Assembly (NCBI GenBank): GCA_023897205.1
Contig: JAHWDD010000005.1
Coordinates: forward strand, 868,001 to 932,000
DNA: 64,000 nucleotides
Reading direction: 5' to 3'
From: Exophiala sp. HKRS030
Lineage: Eukaryota; Ascomycota; Eurotiomycetes; Chaetothyriales; Herpotrichiellaceae
This document shows positions 54,966-64,000 of this stretch, in pieces (the stretch's first letter is position 1; each line of letters opens with the position of its first letter). The notes below the pieces were generated by a model. The model ran no database searches. It worked only from the letters and a program-made list of their open reading frames with translations, and was not told the DNA's origin. The position numbers and the translations under genes were made by a program.

Positions 54966-56888
54966 ATGACGGATCCAGGTCCCCCAAGAAGAACATTGCC
55001 GGCGCGAGATCGGGGTGAGTCTCGAGCCAAACGACGAGCTTCGTCCCCGGCTCAGCCTGCTGCCACCTCGACGCCTCGCAAACCTCCAACACCTACACCG
55101 TCCGTCGAGCCTCCTCGCCAAAAGCGTAAATATACGAAACGCGCCAGTCTAGTTGAAAAACAAGACGCGACGGAAGAGGGCTTCTCAGCTCGATTTGGGG
55201 CTCAAAAGTCTTTGCCAACTTCAAGAGAGAAGCCGCCAACAGTCCTGTCTCCGAATGAATATCAATCCGTCGCCGAAAGTGCAGTCCTTGCCGCCTCACT
55301 TCATCGTTCCCGCATGCAGTGGCTATGTGAGGGTGTTTTCAAGAAGTACTGGGTCAAGCCTGTCAAGAGAAAAGGCGTGATTGAGGCACCCCCAAACAAT
55401 CCCGATGTTAAGTCTATGCAGAAGTTGGGCGCTGCGACAATTACCATTGAGCCACATATATTCGACGTCTATTTCTACATAGTCAGAGATCCATCTGCCC
55501 CCCAGCCATACCAGCGTCATGCCAATCAGCACACTGGAAAGCATATGATACCTCCAGCACCACCTTATGGTATATACCAATCACCTGGGCCGCATACAAT
55601 TCCCCGACCTCCTGCGCCGGCACCTCCGCCTTCGCAGCGATCAACGGGAACTCCTTCGGTCCAAAATACGGCCTCGCAGACTCAGCCAACGCCTCCAGTT
55701 GGTCATCCCGCAAGAGTTTCCACGCCAACAGGCCCTCCTGTAAACGCAACGCGACAAGAAGGCGTGCAAAGGCAAGATCAGAACACCCCCATCCCTCCCA
55801 ACAAAATCCCTGTTGCACCTTCAACGAAAGCACCCACTCCGACACCACAACCGCCTCAAAGGCAACCTAACCCACCTCCCGGGCCCAGCGGGCGACATAC
55901 CACGACAGACCCTGTCATTCAGATGTTAGCCGCAAGGGCAGCCTCGGACCCGAAACTCAAAGAATTAATGAAAGTTGTGGCAACATCCAAGGCCTCCCCA
56001 GAGCAGCTCAAAGAGTTCCAGGCTCACATTGACGAATTTAACGAGGTGGTGCGGCGACAAGAGTCCGAACGACGGGCCAAAAGTGCAGAGCAAGCATCAA
56101 ACAAGACACCATCGACCCCAGTACCCGTCGGCGGTCCAAGACCTGTTCAGCCCGAATCCAAACCACCCACACCACAACCAGCAACCAATTCACGAATTCC
56201 TACTCCTTCTCCTGCGCCGGTGGCCGCTCACCCGTCCACCTATGGTACACCGCAGCATCAAGCACGCCCGACGCCGTCGCCTTCTCCGAACACGACACCT
56301 GGAAGTGTCCAGACATTTCCCCAGACTCAGGCTCCGGGTCCAGCGGGATATGGGGGTTATCGACCAATTCCGCCTCCGCCTCCTCCCCGGACGGAACCAA
56401 TCATTAAACACATCGTCCTTGAGATACAATCATCTGGTGGTCAGCAAGCCTCGAGCGATCGCTGGCTCTTCCCCGAGTATGCGGTGTTGGAATTACGACA
56501 GGGAGGACTGGAAATGCTGTGCTCATTTCTCGTCGAACGTCGAGGTTCTGAGATCCTGGCTAGCACGGGGGATGAGTGTCATGCCGAGGGCAGTACATGG
56601 AAGGCTGATCAGGAATACTACGAGCCTGTGACCATGACTGTAAGAGCAACTCACCATCGCACAATAGAAACGATTGCGCGTGCAGCCAAAATGCTGCCGC
56701 AGGTACAAGAACACATGAAAAATGTGTTGGAAAAGGCGGAACGCGCGCCCCGGGAGTACCTGGTGCATCAACTGCCACGCGAGGATGTGGGAGCGGATAC
56801 AACGGAAGGGTTCATTGACAGCGGCGTGGAACTTGGCAACGAGTCGCCCTCTGAAGACGACGAATTGAAGGATGTGTATGGTATATGA
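54966..56888 (+). CDS. SWC3: SWR1 chromatin-remodelling complex subunit Swc3
   Basis: 640 residues from the ATG at 54966 (MTDPGPPRRTLPARDRGESRAKRR). That N-terminus matches the Swc3 domain start, so I reject the longer upstream frame. The Swc3 domain covers about 1-185: RKYTKRASL, VLSPNEYQSVAESAVLAASLHRSR, then GVFKKYWVKPVKRKGV, then IEPHIFDVYFYIV. The rest is Pro/Thr/Gln-rich and disordered to about 470. A C-terminal block at about 478-600 (HIVLEIQSSG, WLFPEYAVLEL, GGLEMLCSFLVERRG, HRTIETIARAAKMLPQVQEHM) looks folded. SWR1 exchanges H2A for H2A.Z in nucleosomes. Confidence 0.88.
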   Translation: MTDPGPPRRTLPARDRGESRAKRRASSPAQPAATSTPRKPPTPTPSVEPPRQKRKYTKRASLVEKQDATEEGFSARFGAQKSLPTSREKPPTVLSPNEYQSVAESAVLAASLHRSRMQWLCEGVFKKYWVKPVKRKGVIEAPPNNPDVKSMQKLGAATITIEPHIFDVYFYIVRDPSAPQPYQRHANQHTGKHMIPPAPPYGIYQSPGPHTIPRPPAPAPPPSQRSTGTPSVQNTASQTQPTPPVGHPARVSTPTGPPVNATRQEGVQRQDQNTPIPPNKIPVAPSTKAPTPTPQPPQRQPNPPPGPSGRHTTTDPVIQMLAARAASDPKLKELMKVVATSKASPEQLKEFQAHIDEFNEVVRRQESERRAKSAEQASNKTPSTPVPVGGPRPVQPESKPPTPQPATNSRIPTPSPAPVAAHPSTYGTPQHQARPTPSPSPNTTPGSVQTFPQTQAPGPAGYGGYRPIPPPPPPRTEPIIKHIVLEIQSSGGQQASSDRWLFPEYAVLELRQGGLEMLCSFLVERRGSEILASTGDECHAEGSTWKADQEYYEPVTMTVRATHHRTIETIARAAKMLPQVQEHMKNVLEKAERAPREYLVHQLPREDVGADTTEGFIDSGVELGNESPSEDDELKDVYGI

Positions 56889-58264
56889 GTCGTGGTGGGG
56901 TTGGTGATCGCCGGTGTTGGTTACAGTCGGCAGGAAGAAGTCGGTACGATGGTACCTGGAGACTCCATGTACAGTTGCCCGCCTAGAGAGGTAACCAGGC
57001 CACGTTGATGAAGTTAGCCCGCCCCATTGTGCTCGTAAAGGTTTCGAAAAAGGCACCGAGGATGAAATAGTACGAGTATGAGAAAGGAAGTCAAGCGTCG
57101 TGTCTCGGTAGACGAAGTGTTCGATCCTGGCACCGGCTTCAATCAAGGAGGAATTTATTCCTTGTAGTACGGATATGAGTACGGAGTATGCTCCATCCTC
57201 GTCTCCCTTGCCTTTCTTTTGCCGTGTCTTCCATCAAGGCCTTGTTGGGGCTATGAATAGAAATCTGACACGTGATCTGCCTCGTAGTTGTACGGAGTAG
57301 TCCGCGTCGTAGCATTGGGTGAAGCAAGGAATGTTCGTAGTAATCAATCGTAATAACTTATTGGGGATTGACCTTGTCGTCACAAAGGCGGTCATTATCC
57401 GTAATCTTTGCGTCCCTCGTTCCAACCACCACTGGTCGCTTATATCGCTTCAATGCTACTTGAGTATCTAGACCACCCACGACGCCGTGAACTGTACCTG
57501 ACTTCCAGTAACCGAACACCCTGACGGATAGTATTCTTGGGATTCTATACCAACCACTCTATTTCTCCTCGGTCTCGCATCAAGAGGTAAAAGGAGCCGC
57601 GGATCGTCAACCAGTGCAAGGCCCATCAGCCACCCGCCACCTGCCGGCCGGAATCCACAGCCGGTGGTGGACAAGATGATGATGGAAGAGTGTAAAACTA
57701 TCGAAAGCTTGTAGTCATGCCTTTGCATTTTTGTCTTTTTTTCCATGGCGTGTTGTTTTTGGGGTGTTGAACAGGTTGAATCCACTTCATGCACCCATTT
57801 CCCATCCATGTACGGATAGGAGATTCTCGAAGATGCTTCACCAGGCCCAAGTGCACGCCTATCGATGTGCCCATTCATATGTACAGGTATCTAACATGCC
57901 TGGAGCCAGCCCCCCAACATAAAGTACAGTAGTAACCATAGGGGTCCCCTGTTTGAGTTACTCTAGCCCATCCCAACTCTTCAGTCCTGCCTGGCTTCTC
58001 TGCTTTTGGGCGCCCACTGTTTTCCTCATTCAGCCTAGAGCCTCACAACGTCTTCCTGGTATCCATACAAACGAAGTATCCGTACGAGTAGGAGTTGCTG
58101 TATCAGTAGTTGACCCAGATTTATTAACATACTGTACTGCAAGGTCTCTACGGTACTACGGAGTGCTAAGTAGCCTCCCCTGGACTCACTCAACCCAGTC
58201 GTTCATCCCACCATCACCATTTACTGCTGTCCCATCCACATCTTATCACTAACCCGCACCCTTA

Positions 58265-58301
<37 letters not shown>

Positions 58302-58557
58302 CAATCGTCAATCACCACTCCATTTCCCCCATGAATTAGTTGATGTTCTAAACAACACATCTTTTCCGTATTTGACTGCGGCGTACAACTCTCTTCTTGA
58401 CACCCTCGGACGCCCTCATCAAAGATTCCATGCAGATGGTGGTCGCATGTCGTTCATTACCCACAATCCCTCTCCTTTCCCACCACCTTCTTTTTCTTCT
58501 CCTCTCTCCGATCCTTCGACAAAACCTAGCCAGATAAAATTCTTTCGACCTGCCCAG
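56889..58557. other. Intergenic region upstream of the GH36 gene
   Basis: These 1669 bp hold two exact TACGGAGTA copies (57180-57188, 57291-57299), a one-mismatch copy (58157-58165), GTAC-rich palindromes near 57926 and 58135, and a CAT microsatellite (58267-58300). Open frames at 57468-57878 and 58372-58812 lack family motifs. The last 150 bp are CT-rich and form the GH36 leader. Confidence 0.5.
58267..58300 (+). repeat. (CAT)11 microsatellite
   Basis: Eleven uninterrupted CAT units about 260 bp before the GH36 start codon, in the presumed promoter or leader. Confidence 0.9.
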
Positions 58558-61499
58558 ATGGCCTTGTTTGCCCAACTGGCTGTCTACCCTCCTTTGGCAC
58601 AAGTCACTGTGGTATCTCCCACCCGAGGCAAAGTACGTATTTTGCTCTTATCTCTGTTCCTTTCGAATTTTTCGTTGTTGAGGATATCCCCGTCCGTCCC
58701 CCAGATATCATCGCAGCCTTTTCAAACGCCACTTGCGCATAATGACGTTTTTTTCCTTATGTGTGTCCATCTTACTAACTCAGATCATAGTTCAATTTCA
58801 CGGTTGTCTTAGAATCTTCAACATCTTTACCAGAGAGGCCGTGGGAGGTATCGATATGGTACGACTACGGCGCTTATTCTGGCACCAGAGCTCCTTGGCG
58901 AGCCCTGGATCTCGAATTGGTCGACCATACGCCCGCCGTACTTCATGACGACTCATCAAACTCCAATTATCGATACACTTTTTCTGGTGACCTCGACAGT
59001 CCATATGTCTCGCCGGATAAGACCTACAAGGGCCGAAGGGTCCCCTTCACCATTCGCTATCGGATCGATCCTGGCAGTGAGTGGTCGTGGGTCTACCACA
59101 ATTTCGGCATCAAGGACGGAGAGCTCATTTTACAACCTCCTATCGACCCGAACTTTTTGGGTGCTTATCCAGTCGAGATTGGGGAAGGCTGGATCATAAG
59201 AAAGACCCCCAGCGAGACCCCCAACGCTCGACTTTACACAATCGAGTCCTCTCAACCCATTCCCACTCCTAATAAAGGAAATGCTAAACCAGAATCACTT
59301 GTTCTCGGTCGGGTGACGCAGGTCTGTAGATGGTTTGGTCTTGTACGGATATGGGAGCCGTGGATGGCACCTCGACATGGGAATACTCTATTTCGCCTGA
59401 GTGAACCTGCAGTTCTACTCTCTTTCCTGCGGTCGGACGGTTTACATGTGGTACTGCTGGCGATCAATGGCATCGACGATGTACTCACTCATTTTGGGTC
59501 ATCCTCGAATGGCGAGATCGTGGTGGAAGCTAGGAATGACTCTGGCAAGGACCGAAAATTCAAGGTGTTGGCTGCTTCAGCTTGGAAATTTGAGCTTGCC
59601 AACGCCGCCGTCATGTACGAGGCACGCAGATTGGTTCGGCAGTCGATGGCGTATCATCGATTGCTTGAACAACTCGATCAACTGCCCGGAAACGTTCGAG
59701 CAGAATCCATCGATTCAGATACCGTACTCGTCAACAGCAACAGGAACAACACGGACGATCCTACTGTGACACCCCAATGGTTGGAGTCATGGTATGACAG
59801 TCTGGCTTACTGTACCTGGAACTCTCTGGGTCAGGATCTCAACGCCGAGAAGATCATGACAGGCTTGGATTCTCTCGCCAAAAACAAGATTCACATATCA
59901 ACTCTAATCATTGATGACAATTGGCAGTCGTTGGATGGTACACAAGGAGATACAAACCAGTTCAACAGGGGCTGGACAAGTTTCGAGGCGGATCCACTGG
60001 GTTTCCCTGAGGGTTTGAGGGCAGCTGTATCCAAAATCCGCAACGCACACCCTGCCATCCGCGATGTCGCCGTCTGGCATGCGCTCATGGGATACTGGGG
60101 CTGTGTATCACCAGAGGGCGAGATAGCACAAAACTACAAGACCCTCGAGGTCAACTTTCGCGAAGGAACCCCGATGGCCGGCCAGAAACTCGTGATCCAC
60201 CCAGACGACATTCACAGAATGTATGATGACTTTTACCGTTTTCTTGCCAGTGCTGGCGTGACTGGAGTGAAGACCGATGTACAGTTTTCGTTGGATCTTC
60301 TGGCAGACACTGCCGACCGCCAATCCATGACCAATACCTACCAGTCGGCGTGGACTCAAGCTCATCTGCGTCACTTGACGGGCAAAGCCATTTCTTGCAT
60401 GTCGATGGTCCCTCAGATACTCTATCACAGCTTTCTACCCACCACTACCCCTCGAATCATGCTTCGAAACAGCGACGACTTCTTCCCCGACGTCCCCACT
60501 TCCCACGCCTGGCATGTCTTTGTCAATGCGCACAATGCCCTCTTCGTCCAACACCTCAACGTCCTTCCTGACTGGGACATGTTTCAATCCAGCCACCCGT
60601 ACAGTGGATTCCACGCTGCCGCCCGCTGTCTTTCCGGGGGTCCCATCTACATCACCGACACCCCGGGTGAACACGATGTTGGCTTGATCCACCAGATGAC
60701 CGCCCTCAACCCGAGAGGCCAGACGGTGATCCTCCGACCCAGCACGGTAGGCAAGACGATGGGGGTATACGACAAGTACGACGAAAGGGGTGTTCTCAAA
60801 ATCGGCGCCTACGACGGTAGAACGGCCGTCGGGACTGGTCTGTTGGGCGTGTTCAACATTGCCGAGTCGGAACTGAGCTTCATTCTGCCCGTTACAAAGT
60901 TCCCCGGTGTCAATGCCCCCGATTCAGGCGTTTCGGAGCAGAAGTGGATAGTGAGGTCTCACGTCTCTCGACGCATCACGTCTCCGATTCATCCGTCGGA
61001 CCCCATCAGGCCGGACGGTTTGTTGCAGTGCACGTTGCCCATCCGTGGGTATGACGTGTGGACTGCTCTCCCTGTGCACTCCTTCACATTGCCATCGTCT
61101 GGTTCCGAAGTTGACGTTGCACTTTTGGGTTTGCTGGGCAAGTTCACCGGCTCGTGCGCCATAATCGAGTCCTCATTCGATTTGACTGCCGTGGCGGATG
61201 ATGAGTCTGACCCTCCAGAAACACAATCGGGCTCGCGGTTGAAGATCCACGTCCAACTGAAAGCTCTCGGGGTGTTGGGGATTTGGTTGTCCGATGTCCA
61301 ATCGAGCTCCCGCAAGGTCGAGGACCTGATGGTCATGATCCAAGGCAAGCCTGTCCCTGAAGATACCGTGCGTCTCGACACGAAGAATGTACCCAAAGAA
61401 AGTGGGGTCCTCGAAGTTGATGTTGAAAGGGCATGGAACGAAATGGAACTTGACTCTGGTTGGAGTAACGAGGTTGGCGTGGATATGTTTTTGAAATGA
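58558..61499 (+). CDS. GH36 raffinose synthase / alkaline alpha-galactosidase-like protein
   Basis: Exon 1 is 58558-58632 (25 codons) and exon 2 is 58791-61499. The 158-nt intron (GTACGT, ACTAAC branch, CATAG) is phase 0, giving TRGK-FNFTVVLESSTSLPERPWEVSIW and 927 residues. A beta-sandwich N-domain (to about 330) precedes a TIM barrel: LIIDDNWQSLDG, then VWHALMGYWG. KTDVQFSLD carries the nucleophile Asp521, and RNSDDFFPD the acid/base pair Asp587/588. A C-terminal beta domain closes it. Plant relatives move galactose to sucrose (raffinose synthase) or cleave alpha-galactosides. Fungal members probably act on alpha-galactosyl sugars in the cytosol; no signal peptide is present. The acceptor sugar cannot be read from sequence. 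Confidence 0.93.
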
Positions 61500-62933
61500 T
61501 CATTTTTCCCCCTTTCTACCTCATTACGACTTGGGGTTGGGTCCGTTTCTTGGACATTGGATATTGATTGGCAATTTTTTTTTTCACGTTGAGACCAAGA
61601 CTTGCCCAGCAGAATGCAAACTGTAAAAATGCAAACTGCAAGCACACCTACAAAATAAAAAAGGGGGATCCCGAAATCGGACGAAACTTGGATTCGTCAA
61701 TCTAGACACTTTCTTTTTGCCGAGTTTGGACCAGGGACCTTGGGACTTTCTGTAGTTGAAAAAGAAAAGGATGAGTTTCTCTGGCCGTGACTAACAGAGT
61801 ATCGAAGAGTGTCGTTCAAGAGAGACTCACAGCGAGGCGAAGGGATACTTCGAACCGGGTCTCTTTTTTTTATTTTTCGGAATGGCCTTTATCCCAGGTA
61901 CAGAGTTTCCTCTGTCAGAGGGAAGTGAACTGGTTCGAGGGACGTCGACTCCCGACGAGCGAAAAGGGGGCCGGTCGGTATAAACGCCCACGGTGCGGTG
62001 GAGAGGTCAGTGACACCACCACCCAAGGTAACACAATAAATATAAATTTTGTATTTCTTTTTTCTCTCTCTTCACTTTGGATCATCACAAAAGAAAGCAC
62101 TCATCATCATCACGTTTTTCTCTCTTGCTCGATATGTGTGCAAAGGGGAGAAAACCGGGAAATAGATGCGATGGATCAATAAGTACGTACTGAGGTACGA
62201 TAACAAGGGGGAAGGGAGGGATTTTGGAATCGAGGTGATGTACCTTTTGGTATACGGTGTATATGGCGACCCCGAGTACTTCGTACGTAGAGGTAAGCAA
62301 CTCACCCGCTCACCCTGAACCCCTGACCACCCATGACCACCCGGGACCCGTCGCTTTGAGACCATGGCCACCATTCATTCGGTCAAGTCTTTGATCAATC
62401 AACCAGTCAATCAGTCAATGATGAGGCAAAACACATGACGCAAAAACAAGCAAGTCCAACAACACAAGACACCTGTATACCGACCAGATCTGGTTGCCGG
62501 ACGACCATCTGTTTTTGTTTCGTAGGATTCAATCTTTGAATTCTTCTTTTTTTTCGGGGTTGGGTTTCTTTTGTTGTCAAAAAAAAAACAAAGAAAACAA
62601 GACGCAAAATAAGAGAAGGGAAAAAAGTGCACGAGTACAAACGTGGGTGTCACAACGGCAACAATGCCATTATTACCTTGTGCAAACCCATACATACATC
62701 TTTTTCTATTTCTTGCACAGTGTGATGATAGCAATGGTAAATCAGTTCAATTCGCCAGCCCAGCCTCAGCCACCTAATGTCCTCTCGCTCTTCTCTTGAG
62801 CCATCATACAAAGTAAGAAATCTCGCGGGGTTCATCAGGGCCAATCCATGGCCAAAGATCTTCTTTGGTCAGGTCATACCCAAGGTAGGTATTTGTGCGC
62901 GCGCGTGTGTGTGTGCCTGTGTGAGAACTTCTC
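61500..62933. other. Convergent 3' intergenic region, GH36 / complex I subunit
   Basis: These 1434 bp lie between converging genes and are far longer than the other convergent gaps here. Sequence near 61790-61870 ends in a T8 run and contains a TTCGAACC box, but no tRNA cloverleaf can be drawn. Poly-A and poly-T runs lie at 62547-62588, and a CG/TG alternating tract at 62897-62914. No open frame with a motif. A missed noncoding transcript or fast-evolving gene is possible but unsupported. Confidence 0.45.
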
Positions 62934-63469
62934 TTATTTTGACTCGTCATAAAACCCTTCCTTTTCTAATCTTCGTCGGGCTTCCTCTAGGGCCCAAGTT
63001 TGTATCCTATCAAGTTACGAAAACAGTTAGCTTTGTTCTTGTTCCTGTTCGTTGCAGCAAAGTGATGGATGATACGAAAGGGGAAAGAAAAGAAGAAGGA
63101 AAAAACGTACGAAGTATCTTCCTTCATGGTATAAGCCGCAATGGCAACGACCCAACAGCCGACAAAGGCCCAGGCTAGTCCCTCCCAACCTTCCTTTTCA
63201 TACTTTTCACCAGGTCTTTGGCCCCAGAGCCATCCGCCGGGAGGGTCGAAGTGATCGTCATGACCACCACCGTGTCCGTGGTCTCCTCCTCCTCCTGCCG
63301 CAGCTGCGTGTCCGTGTGCGCCGTGGTCGTCGTGCCCGGCCGAGTGGGTGCTCGCCAGACGCAATGGCGTCGTCCGCGTCGTGAAAGGCACCAGCGGTGT
63401 CGATCGAGATGTGTTGGAAAGGATGGTTTGCGAGCTGCGCGCCGCGAGGCGTGGAAGTCGCGTAAACAT
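62934..63469 (-). CDS. Complex I subunit ESSS/NDUFB11
   Basis: Exon 1 is 63111-63469 and exon 2 is 62934-63006. The 104-nt intron (GTACGT, GCTAAC-like site, ATAG) restores KEDTS-IQTWALEEARRRLEKEG, for 143 residues. The N-terminus (MFTRLPRLAARSSQTIL) is an Arg/Ser-rich mitochondrial presequence. A His/Gly/Asp-rich linker at 46-75 leads to DPPGGWLWGQRPGEKYEKEGWE, the fungal ESSS signature. One transmembrane helix follows at 97-114, then a charged matrix- or IMS-facing helix. It is an accessory subunit of NADH:ubiquinone oxidoreductase in the membrane arm. If the intron is missed, the C-terminus is wrong (reads YVFSFFFSF...). Confidence 0.9.
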
Positions 63470-64000
63470 GGTGCTCGTCGTCGGGAGTACAACCGAGGAA
63501 TCAATCGAGGACCGTCTCTTGATAACTCGATGGCGTCTCCTCCGGTATATGATTCAGTAGAAATGATAAAAGCCACCCTCTTCTTTCGGTGGTAGATGCG
63601 GGTAATCGGAACGCTGAGGGAAGAGAGTTGGTGGCGGACGGGAGGAAGTGGTGGGTTGCTTGGTTGGTTGGTGGAAACGGGGGCAAAAGGGTTCCTCGAT
63701 TGCGCAAACCACCCAGACCAAGAATCTTGAGTCAAGGGGAAGCTTGTACAACCCCAGAGGTACGTCTTCCGGTCGATAAAAACCTTGGTCGAGGGGATCT
63801 TGGTGATTGTGGAAGCAGTTTGAAGGTATCGACCAATACAACCGTCGGGACTGCGGTGAAGTTCAACTTGAAATGCCAAGCTGATGGTCGAACTGCTTCT
63901 CGGTTCATCCCAAATTAGGAAACAGAGTGATGCCGCCCTTACTAACCCTCCACTCGCGCGAAGCTACAAGTACTTGAAGCGATTAATACCCTTGTCTCAA
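63470..64000. other. Upstream region of the complex I gene, to the window edge
   Basis: These 531 bp lie upstream of the ESSS gene and run to the edge. Pyrimidine/purine-rich stretches (GGTTGCTTGGTTGGTTGG type at 63654) are visible. Open frames on both strands have no motif. A gene beyond the edge cannot be judged. Confidence 0.4.

Noticed and set aside
61790..61875. Possible Pol III gene (TTCGAACC box followed by T8)
   Set aside because: T-arm stem does not pair and no acceptor stem can be drawn; the T-run is common in this AT-rich gap.

Overview
The window is nuclear DNA from a filamentous ascomycete (Pezizomycotina). The evidence is that genes are split by short GT-AG introns (47-200 nt, many with a CTRAC-type branch site just before AG). 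The products are also typically fungal: a BimC kinesin-5, Swc3 of the SWR1 complex, an Ssu1/TDT-type transporter, a GH17 wall glucanase and a cytochrome b5-acyl-CoA dehydrogenase fusion. A Eurotiomycete, perhaps Chaetothyriales-like, is my best guess, but the bases alone do not settle it. There are no operons, rRNA, CRISPR arrays or convincing transposons, and I saw no tRNA gene.

Layout, left to right. 1-2174: a partial minus-strand gene resembling the telomere OB-fold protein TPP1/ACD runs off the left edge and is divergent from FAB1. 2175-9548: intronless FAB1/PIKfyve lipid kinase. 9932-11472 (-): kynurenine 3-monooxygenase. 12042-12929 (+): conserved-looking protein of unknown role. 13160-15244 (-): five-exon Ssu1-like transporter. 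16326-17641 (-): PIN-domain protein with an RG-rich tail. 18543-20138 (-): PHAF1/UPF0183 homologue, divergent from kinesin-5 (20513-24198). 24835-25888 (+): DCG1-like Asp/Glu/hydantoin racemase, convergent with a GMC oxidoreductase (26230-28412, -). 28413-30433: a 2-kb gene-poor stretch, then a small Cys/His protein (30434-30772). 30965-31542 (-): ankyrin protein, divergent from a 1-Cys peroxiredoxin (32428-33367). 34383-37598: Kelch-BTB protein of the Ral2/LZTR1 type. 38498-40443: cytochrome b5-acyl-CoA dehydrogenase with a GC-AG intron and a 12-nt exon. 41428-42413: secreted GH17 glucanase. 43039-48273: large BRCT protein, convergent with a 1320-residue membrane-anchored protein (48941-52903, -). 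53505-54680 (-): ABHD12-like hydrolase, divergent from Swc3 (54966-56888). 58558-61499: GH36 raffinose synthase-like protein. 62934-63469 (-): complex I ESSS/NDUFB11 subunit.

The genes are mostly housekeeping and do not form one pathway. Loose themes are phosphoinositide and autophagy membranes (FAB1, PHAF1), mitochondrion and redox (KMO, complex I subunit, peroxiredoxin, cytochrome b5-ACAD), carbohydrate and wall enzymes (GH17, GH36), and chromosome biology (TPP1-like, kinesin-5, BRCT, Swc3). All exon boundaries are my own reconstructions, from splice signals, frame continuity and remembered family motifs. No transcript or database search supports them. The intergenic DNA carries a recurring 9-mer, TACGGAGTA, and short GTAC-rich palindromes.
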